Assembly (NCBI RefSeq): GCF_000621845.1
Contig: NZ_KK211356.1
Span: forward strand, 2,713-66,712
From: Ruminococcus flavefaciens MA2007
GTDB lineage: Bacteria; Bacillota; Clostridia; Oscillospirales; Ruminococcaceae
Reading direction: 5' to 3'
DNA: 64,000 nucleotides
Position numbers and translations under genes: made by a program. Positions 1-7,964 of the stretch are shown in pieces; the stretch's first letter is position 1; each line of letters starts with the position of its first letter. The notes beneath the pieces were generated by a model. The model had not been told where the DNA came from. It saw nothing but the letters and a program-made list of their open reading frames with translations, and did not search any database.

Positions 1-759
1 GACTGGAACAACCAGAATCAGCAGCAGAACTGGAACCAGAATAACGACTGGAACAACCAGTGGAACAATCAGCAGCCTCAGAACAATGCAGTTCCCGCAG
101 GCACTGAGATGAACAAGAATGCTACTATGTCTGATGATTTCAGAAACGGCTCATCACGCCATTTCATAGCTTCTGACGGCTGGGAGAACGGCGATCCGTT
201 TGACTGCGGCTGGTATGCTTCACAGACAGCTTTCAGAAACGGCGCTCTCGAGCTCACTATCGACAGAGACAATACAGGCAAGTACAACTATGCAGGCGCT
301 GAGTACAGAACCAATGATTTCTACGGCTTCGGCTATTATGAGACATCTATGCAGGCTATCAAGAACAACGGCGTTGTTTCTTCATTCTTCACCTACACAG
401 GCGAGTCCGACGGCAATCCTTGGGACGAGATAGACATCGAGATCCTCGGCAAGGACACTACAAAGGTACAGTTCAACTACTATACCAACGGACAGGGCAA
501 GCATGAGTTCATGTACGACCTTGGCTTCGACGCTTCACAGGGCTTCCACACCTATGGATTCGACTGGCAGCGCGATCATATCACATGGTATGTAGACGGC
601 AAGGCAGTTTACACAGCTAATCAGAACATTCCTCAGACACCCGGTAAGATCATGATGAACGCATGGCCCGGCAGAGGTGTTGACGAGTGGCTTGCACATT
701 ATGACGGCAGAACTCCGCTCACAGCACGTTATCAGTGGGTAACATACAACAAGCAGTAA
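1..759 (+). CDS. GH16 lichenase (beta-1,3-1,4-glucanase), 3' part of a larger gene
   Basis: The frame is open from base 1, so the gene starts before the window. The first ~35 residues are an Asn/Gln/Trp-rich linker; residues ~37 to 252 form a GH16 module. The catalytic signature [10 protein letters not shown] (ExDxE type, nucleophile and acid/base glutamates) is at about 421-450. The module matches Bacillus-type lichenases that cut mixed-linkage beta-glucan. A linker in front of a C-terminal GH16 module resembles R. flavefaciens XynD, in which an N-terminal GH11 xylanase precedes the lichenase; whether the missing part is a xylanase cannot be seen here. It ends at TAA 757-759, followed by a terminator. 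The enzyme is expected to be secreted and cellulosomal. Confidence 0.93.
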   Translation, partial: DWNNQNQQQNWNQNNDWNNQWNNQQPQNNAVPAGTEMNKNATMSDDFRNGSSRHFIASDGWENGDPFDCGWYASQTAFRNGALELTIDRDNTGKYNYAGAEYRTNDFYGFGYYETSMQAIKNNGVVSSFFTYTGESDGNPWDEIDIEILGKDTTKVQFNYYTNGQGKHEFMYDLGFDASQGFHTYGFDWQRDHITWYVDGKAVYTANQNIPQTPGKIMMNAWPGRGVDEWLAHYDGRTPLTARYQWVTYNKQ

Positions 760-777
760 TTGCCCGATAGCATAAAA

Positions 778-819
778 ACAAAACAGGCGTAAAGAATAAT
801 TCTTTGCGTCTGTTTTTTT
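778..819 (+). terminator. Rho-independent terminator of the GH16 gene
   Basis: A long stem (AAACAGGCGTAAAGAA pairing with TTCTTTGCGTCTGTTT, including G-U pairs) with a 3-base loop is followed by a run of seven T, starting 20 bases after the stop codon. Confidence 0.85.
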
Positions 820-1440
820 ATGGAAATAAGCGGCATTGGAGATCTTACGGATAGGGATTTTTCGGGGATAAACAGTTTTGATTTTGCAAAAATCAGCGTA
901 ATGCACAATCATACTGCGCGAAATATAGCCAAGTTATGCGCTTTTATCAGAACTTGTCTGCAATACTCCACCCGTGGTTTACAAAATCCCGAGACAGGAA
1001 AGAGCAATAAATGACAAAAGAAGCGCAAAAAATGAAATATGCTTTGGTCTGCGGCAGGATTTTTCAGGAGAAAATAAGGATATTCCTACCAATTGTAATA
1101 TTCTGGTTTGATTTTACAGTTCGGAGAGGCAAAGCTTTCGCAGTATAAATGTGAGGTTGGAATATAGCAATAGTTATTGCGAATAAAGTAAGTAATATTT
1201 TGTGCACAAAATGAAATACTGCGAAAATGCGATGTTTGCGGAGATTAAATGAGATAACCAGTTAAAAAATGGACCTTGCAGCACATCTGAAAAAAAGTGC
1301 ACTTAAATGATGTTACTTATCAAAAATTGCGTTTGGCACTTTCGGGCAGATAGCAATATTTGATTTCTGCCTGATTTTAGCCATGTGTAGTATTGAAGAA
1401 TCCGCAATATCTGGTCAAAAAGTCAATGACAGCAAATTTT
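820..1440. other. AT-rich intergenic region, no gene seen
   Basis: About 620 bases between the GH16 terminator and the promoter of the next gene. A 64-codon open frame at 820-1014 has no ribosome binding site and no recognisable composition or motif, so it is not called. No RNA gene, repeat or hairpin of note is apparent. Confidence 0.6.
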
Positions 1441-1443
1441 GGC

Positions 1444-1473
1444 TTGTGCTTTAATTAGTTAAGATATTATAAT
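1444..1473 (+). promoter_or_regulatory. Probable housekeeping promoter of the multi-domain xylanase
   Basis: TTGTGC at 1444-1449 and TATAAT at 1468-1473 are separated by 18 bases. Transcription from about 1480 would give a leader of about 120 bases before the GTG start at 1601. Confidence 0.5.
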
Positions 1474-1523
1474 TAGTGTATAAGATATAAAAATATGCAC
1501 TTATTGGGATTCTTAATCTAACA

Positions 1524-1600
1524 AGGGTTTCTCCGAGGTTTCAGCCTGTATGGCGGCTTCGGCAGATACCGTAATCAAAAACTCAAAGGAGTGATCTAAA
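1524..1600 (+). promoter_or_regulatory. 5' leader resembling that of the 14351 esterase gene
   Basis: The leader contains GTTTCT, then TCAGC, then GGCGGCTTC, and ends AAAGGAGTGATC-N4-GTG. The leader of the gene at 14351 has the same blocks in the same order (GTTTCT at 14213, TCAGAGGTCAGC, CGGCGGCTTC, AAAGGAGTGATTGAAGTG), with longer spacing. Function unknown: it could be an RNA regulatory element or only common ancestry of the signal-peptide cassette. Confidence 0.35.
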
Positions 1601-4600
1601 GTGAAGCTATCAAAAATGAAGAGGGTAATCAGCGGAGCTGTTTCAGCGCTGATGATAGCCTCAAGCATACCCGCTGTTGCTTCGGCTGCTGATCAGCAGA
1701 CGAGAGGAAATGTCGGCGGATATGACTACGAGATGTGGAACCAGAATGGTCAGGGACAGGCTTCAATGAACCCGGGTGCAGGTTCATTTACTTGTTCATG
1801 GAGCAATATCGAAAACTTCCTTGCTCGTATGGGTAAGAATTTCGACAGCCAGAAGAAGAATTACAAGGCTTTCGGAGATATTGTCCTCACTTATGATGTA
1901 GAGTACACACCAAGAGGAAATTCGTATATGTGCGTATACGGCTGGACAAGAAATCCTCTTATGGAATACTACATCGTAGAAGGCTGGGGCGACTGGAGAC
2001 CACCCGGAAATGACGGCGAGAACAAGGGTACTGTAACTCTTAACGGCAATACTTACGATATCCGTAAGTCAATGCGTTACAATCAGCCGTCTCTCGACGG
2101 TACTGCAACATTCCCGCAGTACTGGAGCGTTCGTCAGTCCAGCGGTTCCAAGAACAACACTACAAACTACATGAAGGGCACTATCGACGTTTCAAAGCAC
2201 TTTGACGCATGGTCAAAGGCAGGACTTGATATGTCGGGTACTCTCTATGAGGTATCTCTCAATATCGAGGGCTACCGTTCAAACGGTCAGGCTAATGTAA
2301 AGAGCGTTACTGTAACAACAGGCGGTTCAGGCAATAATAATCAGCAGCAGAACAATAACCAGCAGCAGAATCAGTGGAATCAGCAGCAGAACAACAACCA
2401 GCAGCAGAACCAGTGGAACTGGAACCAGCAGCAGAATAACAATCAGCAGCAGAATCAGTGGAATCAGAATCAGCAGCCGCAGCAGCAGAACAACAGCTCA
2501 AACTTTACAGCAAGCGGACAGAAGTTCAGCGTAGGCAACGGACAGACTCAGCACAAGGGCGACAACGTTGACGGCTACAGCTACGAGATCTGGCTCGACA
2601 ATACAGGCGGAAGCGGTTCAATGACACTTGGCAGCGGCGGTTCATTCAGCACAGAGTGGAATGCTACAGTTTCAAGAGGTAACTTCCTTGCTCGCCGCGG
2701 CAGAAACTATGACGCTACAAAGAAGGCTACAGAGTATGGTCCTATCGTAATGGATTATGCAGCTGACTATTCAGCAAGCTCACAGGGTAACTCAAGACTC
2801 TGCGTATACGGCTGGATGAAGGATCCTCTTGTTGAGTATTACATCATCGAGGACTGGGTAAACTGGTGCCCGTCACCAAACGGCGGCAGCAAGACCGTTA
2901 CTATCGACGGTGCTCAGTATGAGATATTCCAGCTCGACCATACAGGTCCTACTATCCTCGGCAATACTCAGACATTCAAGCAGTACTTCAGTGTTCGTAA
3001 GTCAAAGAGAACATCAGGTACTATCACAGTATCAGACCACTTCAAGGCTTGGGCAGAGGCAGGCTGGAACATCGGTAACCTCACAGAAGTAGCACTCAAC
3101 GTAGAAGGCTGGGAGAGCAGCGGTAAGGCTAACGTATCCAAGCTCACTATCGGCACAAGCGGCGGCGGAAACAACAACACTCAGCAGAATAACAACCAGC
3201 AGCAGAACCAGTGGAACCAGCAGCAGAACAACAACCAGCAGCAGAACCAGTGGAACCAGCAGCAGAACAATAACCAGCAGCAGAATCAGTGGAACTGGAA
3301 TCAGCAGCAGAATAACAACCAGCAGCAGAACCAGTGGAATCAGCAGCAGAATAACAACCAGCAGCAGAACCAGTGGAATCAGCAGCAGAATAACAACACA
3401 AGCACTTCACAGGGATCAGGACTCAAGGACATCTTTGCTCCTTGGTTCAAGATCGGTACTTCCGTAAGCCCTAACGAGCTTAATTCAGGTGCTTCATTCC
3501 TCAAGGAGAACTACAATTCTATCACTCCCGAGAACGAGCTCAAGCCTGATTCGATACTCGATCAGTCAGCTTGTCAGCAGAGAGGAAACAATGTAAATAC
3601 ACAGATCAACCTCAGCAGAGCTGCTCAGACTCTGAAGTTCTGCGAGAGCAATGGCATCTCGCTCCGCGGTCACACATTCGTTTGGTACAGCCAGACTCCT
3701 GACTGGTTCTTCCGTGAGAACTTCTCAAGCAACGGCGCTTACGTATCAAAGGATATCATGGATCAGCGTCTTGAGAGCATGATAAAGAATACTTTCGAGG
3801 CACTCAAGACTCAGTATCCTAAGCTTGACGTCTATGCATACGACGTATGCAACGAGCTCTTCGTAAACGACGGCGGCGGACTCAGACCTGCAAGCAACTC
3901 CAACTGGGTAAAGGTCTACGGCGATGATTCATTCGTTCTCAACGCATTCAAGTATGCAAGAAAGTATGCTCCTGCAGGCTGCAAGCTCTACCTGAATGAC
4001 TATAACGAGTACATCGGCGCTAAGACAAACGATATCTACAACATGGCAATGAAGCTCAAGCAGCAGGGTACTATCGACGGTATCGGTATGCAGGCTCATC
4101 TTGCTACAAACTATCCTGACGCAAAGACCTTTGAGACAGCTTTAAAGAAGTTCCTCAGCACAGGTCTGGACGTTCAGATCACTGAGCTGGACATCACCTG
4201 CTCAGACCTTAACGCACAGGCTGACCTCTATGAGGATATCTTCAAGATCGCAATGGCTAACTCTGATAAGATACCTGCTCTTACTATCTGGGGAACATCA
4301 GATAACGTAAGCTGGAGATCTTCACAGAATCCGCTCCTGTTCTCACAGGGCTACAAGCCAAAGCCAGCTTATGAGAGAGTAGTTGCTCTTGCAAAGGGCG
4401 GCAGCGTTACACCTTCAAACAACAACAATAATAACAATACTCAGCAGCAGAACAACAACCAGCAGCAGAACCAGTGGAACTGGAATCAGCAGCAGAATAA
4501 TCAGCAGCCACAGCAGCAGTGGAACTGGGATCAGAATCAGAACAACCAGTGGAACCAGCAGCAGAATAATAACCAGCAGCAGAACTGGAATCAGCCACAG

Positions 4601-6436
4601 AACAACAACTGGAACAATCAGTGGAACAACCAGAACAACGACTGGTTCAACAACGTAACAAAGTGGGGCGACGCAAACGGCGATAATAATGTAGATATGG
4701 GCGATACTGTATCTATCATGCAGTCACTTGCCAACCCGAACAAGTATAATCTTTCCGAGCAGGGCGCTTACAACGGCGACGTTTACAACCCCGGAAGCGG
4801 TATCACAAACTTTGACGCAGCATCGCTCCAGATGTTCTTCCTCGGTCTGATACCTGATATCCCATACGGCAGCAACGACTGGAACAACCAGTGGAACCAG
4901 CAGCAGAATAACAATCAGCAGCAGAATCAGTGGAACTGGAATCAGCAGCAGAACAACAATCAGCAGCAGAATCAGCAGCCGCAGCAGCAGAACAACAGCT
5001 CCAACTTCACAGCAAGCGGACAGAAGTTCAGCGTAGGCAGCGGTCAGACTCAGCACAAGGGCGACAACGTTGACGGCTACAGCTATGAGATATGGCTTGA
5101 CAACACAGGCGGAAGCGGTTCAATGACACTTGGCAGCGGCGGTTCATTCAGCACAGAGTGGAATGCTACAGTTTCAAGAGGTAACTTCCTTGCTCGCCGC
5201 GGCAGAAACTATGACGCATCAAAGAAGGCTACAGATTACGGTCCGATCGTAATGGACTATGCAGCTGACTATTCAGCAAGCTCACAGGGCAACTCACGTC
5301 TCTGCGTATACGGCTGGATGAAGAATCCGCTCGTAGAGTACTACATCATCGAGGACTGGGTAAACTGGTGCCCGTCAGCAAACGGACAGAGCAAGACAGT
5401 TACTATCGACGGTGCTCAGTATGAGATATTCCAGCTCGACCACACAGGTCCTACTATCCTCGGCACTACCGAGACATTCAAGCAGTACTTCAGCGTCCGC
5501 AAGTCAAAGAGAACATCAGGTACTATCACAGTATCAGACCACTTCAAGGCTTGGGCAGAAGCAGGCTGGAACATCGGTAACCTCACAGAGGTAGCACTCA
5601 ATGTTGAGGGCTGGGAGAGCAGCGGTAAGGCTAACGTATCAAAGCTCACTATCGGCACAAGCGGCAGCGGAAGCAATAATAATACTCAGCAGCAGAACAA
5701 CCAGTGGAATCAGCAGCAGAACAACAACCAGCAGCAGAACCAGTGGAACTGGAATCAGCAGCAGAATAATCAGCAGCCACAGCAGCAGAACAACACAGCT
5801 GTTCAGAGCGGCAAGAAGCTCTGCGCTATCTCATTCGATGACGGTGCAAGCGCTACAAGCAAGTCAGATCCGGGCTACAGAATTATCGACGCACTTATCA
5901 AGAACAACATGACAGCTACATTCTTCAACGTAGGCGACTGGATCAAGTCCAACGACCAGATCAAGTATGAGTACCAGAACGGCATGGAAGTAGCTAACCA
6001 CACAAAGTCTCATCCACATCTCGGACAGATGGGCGCTTCACAGATCAGAAGCGAGTGGGAGCAGTGCAACAGCAAGCTCAAGAGCATCATCGGCGCTGAT
6101 CCTTCAAAGCTTATGAGACTTCCTTACCTTGAGAGCAATGCAACAGTTCAGTCCGCACTCAACGATGTACCGCTTATCAGCTGTGCAATCGATACACAGG
6201 ACTGGAACGGCGCTTCTAAGGATCAGATCGTAAATACTATCAAGCAGGCTGCACAGAACGGCTCACTTGAAGGCGCTATCGTTCTTTGCCACGAGACATA
6301 TGCCAACACAGCAGCGGCTATGGAAGAAGTCCTCCCATGGCTCGCACAGAATGGTTACCAGAACGTAAACATCTCTGATATGGCTAAGGCTCATGGAAAG
6401 ACACTTGGCGGCGGTCAGGTCCACACACGCGCTTGA
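1601..6436 (+). CDS. Six-module cellulosomal xylanase/deacetylase GH11-GH11-GH10-dockerin-GH11-CE4
   Basis: GTG start after AAAGGAGTGAT; 1611 residues. Order: signal peptide (1-30); GH11 (~36-238, nucleophile region PLMEYYIVEGWG, acid/base region NIEGYRSNG); Q/N/W linker; GH11 (~298-518); linker; GH10 (~605-931, acid/base in DVCNELF, nucleophile in ITELDIT); linker; dockerin (~1018-1089, WGDANGDNNVDMGD); linker; GH11 (~1132-1353, nearly identical to the second); linker; CE4 polysaccharide deacetylase (~1400-1611, SFDDG and HTKSHPH metal/catalytic motifs). The protein would cut the xylan backbone and remove acetyl groups while docked to a scaffoldin. Family functions are established knowledge; substrate preference of each GH11 is not visible. 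It resembles R. flavefaciens XynB-type proteins but has three GH11 modules and an internal dockerin. Confidence 0.95.
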   Translation: MKLSKMKRVISGAVSALMIASSIPAVASAADQQTRGNVGGYDYEMWNQNGQGQASMNPGAGSFTCSWSNIENFLARMGKNFDSQKKNYKAFGDIVLTYDVEYTPRGNSYMCVYGWTRNPLMEYYIVEGWGDWRPPGNDGENKGTVTLNGNTYDIRKSMRYNQPSLDGTATFPQYWSVRQSSGSKNNTTNYMKGTIDVSKHFDAWSKAGLDMSGTLYEVSLNIEGYRSNGQANVKSVTVTTGGSGNNNQQQNNNQQQNQWNQQQNNNQQQNQWNWNQQQNNNQQQNQWNQNQQPQQQNNSSNFTASGQKFSVGNGQTQHKGDNVDGYSYEIWLDNTGGSGSMTLGSGGSFSTEWNATVSRGNFLARRGRNYDATKKATEYGPIVMDYAADYSASSQGNSRLCVYGWMKDPLVEYYIIEDWVNWCPSPNGGSKTVTIDGAQYEIFQLDHTGPTILGNTQTFKQYFSVRKSKRTSGTITVSDHFKAWAEAGWNIGNLTEVALNVEGWESSGKANVSKLTIGTSGGGNNNTQQNNNQQQNQWNQQQNNNQQQNQWNQQQNNNQQQNQWNWNQQQNNNQQQNQWNQQQNNNQQQNQWNQQQNNNTSTSQGSGLKDIFAPWFKIGTSVSPNELNSGASFLKENYNSITPENELKPDSILDQSACQQRGNNVNTQINLSRAAQTLKFCESNGISLRGHTFVWYSQTPDWFFRENFSSNGAYVSKDIMDQRLESMIKNTFEALKTQYPKLDVYAYDVCNELFVNDGGGLRPASNSNWVKVYGDDSFVLNAFKYARKYAPAGCKLYLNDYNEYIGAKTNDIYNMAMKLKQQGTIDGIGMQAHLATNYPDAKTFETALKKFLSTGLDVQITELDITCSDLNAQADLYEDIFKIAMANSDKIPALTIWGTSDNVSWRSSQNPLLFSQGYKPKPAYERVVALAKGGSVTPSNNNNNNNTQQQNNNQQQNQWNWNQQQNNQQPQQQWNWDQNQNNQWNQQQNNNQQQNWNQPQNNNWNNQWNNQNNDWFNNVTKWGDANGDNNVDMGDTVSIMQSLANPNKYNLSEQGAYNGDVYNPGSGITNFDAASLQMFFLGLIPDIPYGSNDWNNQWNQQQNNNQQQNQWNWNQQQNNNQQQNQQPQQQNNSSNFTASGQKFSVGSGQTQHKGDNVDGYSYEIWLDNTGGSGSMTLGSGGSFSTEWNATVSRGNFLARRGRNYDASKKATDYGPIVMDYAADYSASSQGNSRLCVYGWMKNPLVEYYIIEDWVNWCPSANGQSKTVTIDGAQYEIFQLDHTGPTILGTTETFKQYFSVRKSKRTSGTITVSDHFKAWAEAGWNIGNLTEVALNVEGWESSGKANVSKLTIGTSGSGSNNNTQQQNNQWNQQQNNNQQQNQWNWNQQQNNQQPQQQNNTAVQSGKKLCAISFDDGASATSKSDPGYRIIDALIKNNMTATFFNVGDWIKSNDQIKYEYQNGMEVANHTKSHPHLGQMGASQIRSEWEQCNSKLKSIIGADPSKLMRLPYLESNATVQSALNDVPLISCAIDTQDWNGASKDQIVNTIKQAAQNGSLEGAIVLCHETYANTAAAMEEVLPWLAQNGYQNVNISDMAKAHGKTLGGGQVHTRA
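2494..3160 (+). repeat. GH11 duplication, copy 1
   Basis: This coding segment and 4996-5662 encode GH11 modules that differ at only about eight of ~215 residues. They share an uninterrupted identical DNA stretch of about 110 bases (from ACAGGCGGAAGC near 2602), whereas the first GH11 module of the same gene is clearly divergent. The pattern indicates a recent duplication or gene conversion. Confidence 0.9.
3180..3404 (+). repeat. Tandem repeats encoding the Q/N/W linker
   Basis: About six imperfect copies of a 39-base unit encode NNNQQQNQWNQQQ. Related tracts lie at 2335-2487, 4420-4650, 4870-4990 and 5668-5790 in the same gene and at 1-90 in the upstream gene. They are in-frame coding linkers; the repetitiveness offers sites for recombination between modules. 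Confidence 0.9.
4996..5662 (+). repeat. GH11 duplication, copy 2
   Basis: Second copy of the near-identical GH11 module; see copy 1 at 2494. The flanking linkers are also alike (QPQQQNNSSNFTASGQ precedes both), so the duplicated unit includes the linker edge. Confidence 0.9.
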
Positions 6437-6465
6437 TCGGTATTTGTCATTATAATATTTGTTTT

Positions 6466-6497
6466 AAAACTCCCGTACATCTGTGCGGGAGTTTTTT
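6466..6497 (+). terminator. Terminator of the multi-domain xylanase
   Basis: AACTCCCGTAC and GTGCGGGAGTT pair around a short loop and are followed by TTTT, 30 bases after the stop codon. Confidence 0.85.
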
Positions 6498-6505
6498 GCG
6501 GTAAA

Positions 6506-6543
6506 AAATAAAGCTGTCGGGATCTGTTTATCCCGACAGCTGT
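6506..6543 (-). terminator. Terminator of the convergent dockerin gene
   Basis: AGCTGTCGGGAT and ATCCCGACAGCT form a 12-bp stem. On the minus strand it directly follows the stop codon at 6546 and is followed by a T-rich run. Confidence 0.8.
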
Positions 6544-6545
6544 TT

Positions 6546-7778
6546 TTAGTGGCTGTTTGTCTCGGAGGACTTGTCTTTTTTCAGATAATCGGTAAAGCTT
6601 ATCTTTGTTTTGCTGGTTGCGTTATATGCGTAGTAGGAGAGCACGTATGAAGCGTCCACAGCGTTTACTGCTCCGTCCTTGTTTACGTCGCAGTATGTCA
6701 GCTCATCGCTTGTGGGCTTGGACTTGCTTGTAGCTGCCCTTGTGTATGCAGTGAGAATGATCGAAGCGTCGATAGCGTTGATAGCGCCGTCGCCGTTGGG
6801 ATCGCCCAGTGAAGGCTTGCCATTTGTTACTGGTGTTGTGCCTTCATTGCCGGTTACTGTATAATAATAAAATAATGTGTTGGAGAGGAGTTTGTTTGTG
6901 ACATCTTTGCCGTTGAGATCAATGGCTTTTTTTATGGTTAGCTTGCATTCATGATTTCCGACAGCTGAATCATCGGGTATCTTTATCTTAACTGTAGGGT
7001 AGAAGAAATAGCCTCCGTAACTCTGCTGCTCAGCTGATAATTTCTTTTCAAGTATCACAGCTTTTGAGTCATCAAGCTCAACATCATAGTCAAATTCCTT
7101 GAAATAATGGTCTTTGCCGTTGATATTGCCTGATACATAATAGCCTTTGTCGGTCAGCGTTCTTTCGTTGCCTGTAAGCTTTTCGTTGCCGCTGGCTGCT
7201 CGGCTTATGCTCATCGAGGTTATTTTTACTATTTCAACCTCGGGATCAGGTCTTCCCGTATCCTTTCCGTTTTTGTCAAGTATGGAATATTTGCCGTTAT
7301 ATGTATTGAATTTAGATGTAACATCATTGCCATTTTTATCAATAGCTTTTGTTACAACGATCTTAAATCCGTATTCGCGCATAGGAGTGTTTTCGGGGAA
7401 TTTCAGTTTTGCCTGAACGGAATAGAAGTCGCCTAAATTGCACAGTTCTTTCTTCTGTACGACCACGTTTTTATCATCAAATACGAAGTCGTATTCAAAA
7501 TCCTTGATCTGTTCACGGAATTTAAGGAGCTTTGCAGATGTTCCGCGGTCATCGTAAAGTTCAATGCTGAAAATGAATGAATTATCGCCGCTGCCCTGTT
7601 TGAATTCATAGTAATCGCTGTTTGAAAAGATACCTTTAAGGTTCAGGTCTGCGGCAGTTGTGGCTGTTGCTGCGTTAGCCGCAAAAAAACTGTCGGCAGA
7701 ATTATACAGTGAATAATTCACCGAGCCGCCAGCCATAAGAAGTGCCATAACAGCGGCTATTATTCTTGTTTTTTTCAT
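6546..7778 (-). CDS. Secreted dockerin protein with two repeated beta-rich domains, function unknown
   Basis: The start at 7778 (MKKTRI) is chosen because AAAGGA precedes it and a signal peptide begins there; 410 residues. After the signal peptide come two related domains of about 130 residues; each ends with an 'AID.NGKDVT' motif (KAIDKNGNDVTSKF and KAIDLNGKDVTNKL). The C-terminus is a dockerin with two calcium loops (DPNGDGAINAIDAS and DVNKDGAVNAVDAS). No catalytic motif is recognised, so it may be a binding or structural cellulosome component. It is divergent from the CotH/dockerin gene at 7965, with 186 bases between the starts. Confidence 0.88.
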   Translation of the reverse strand: MKKTRIIAAVMALLMAGGSVNYSLYNSADSFFAANAATATTAADLNLKGIFSNSDYYEFKQGSGDNSFIFSIELYDDRGTSAKLLKFREQIKDFEYDFVFDDKNVVVQKKELCNLGDFYSVQAKLKFPENTPMREYGFKIVVTKAIDKNGNDVTSKFNTYNGKYSILDKNGKDTGRPDPEVEIVKITSMSISRAASGNEKLTGNERTLTDKGYYVSGNINGKDHYFKEFDYDVELDDSKAVILEKKLSAEQQSYGGYFFYPTVKIKIPDDSAVGNHECKLTIKKAIDLNGKDVTNKLLSNTLFYYYTVTGNEGTTPVTNGKPSLGDPNGDGAINAIDASIILTAYTRAATSKSKPTSDELTYCDVNKDGAVNAVDASYVLSYYAYNATSKTKISFTDYLKKDKSSETNSH

Positions 7779-7964
7779 GTTTTTAGTCCTTTCAAAGAAT
7801 ATGTCATGTTTAATTATATCCATTTTTATGCCGTGATTCTAATCAATTTTTGCGGTATATAAAGAAAAAGCGGCAAAATATATGCTTTGCCGCAAAAAAT
7901 CATTGAACTGTTATCAGTAATGTGCTATAATAGGTTTATTATTAATATGTAGAGAGGCATTTTT

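Noticed and set aside
820-1014. 64-codon open frame downstream of the GH16 gene
   Set aside because: It begins in the tail of the terminator, has no ribosome binding site and no recognisable protein features.
3180-3404. Regular short direct repeats that could suggest a CRISPR array
   Set aside because: The repeat runs without unique spacers and encodes an in-frame Q/N/W linker between catalytic modules.
3147-3410. Antisense open frame rich in Ser/Cys/Ala/Gly
   Set aside because: It is the complement of the CAG/AAC-rich linker; such frames open by composition alone, as also at 2307-2501 and 4407-4598.
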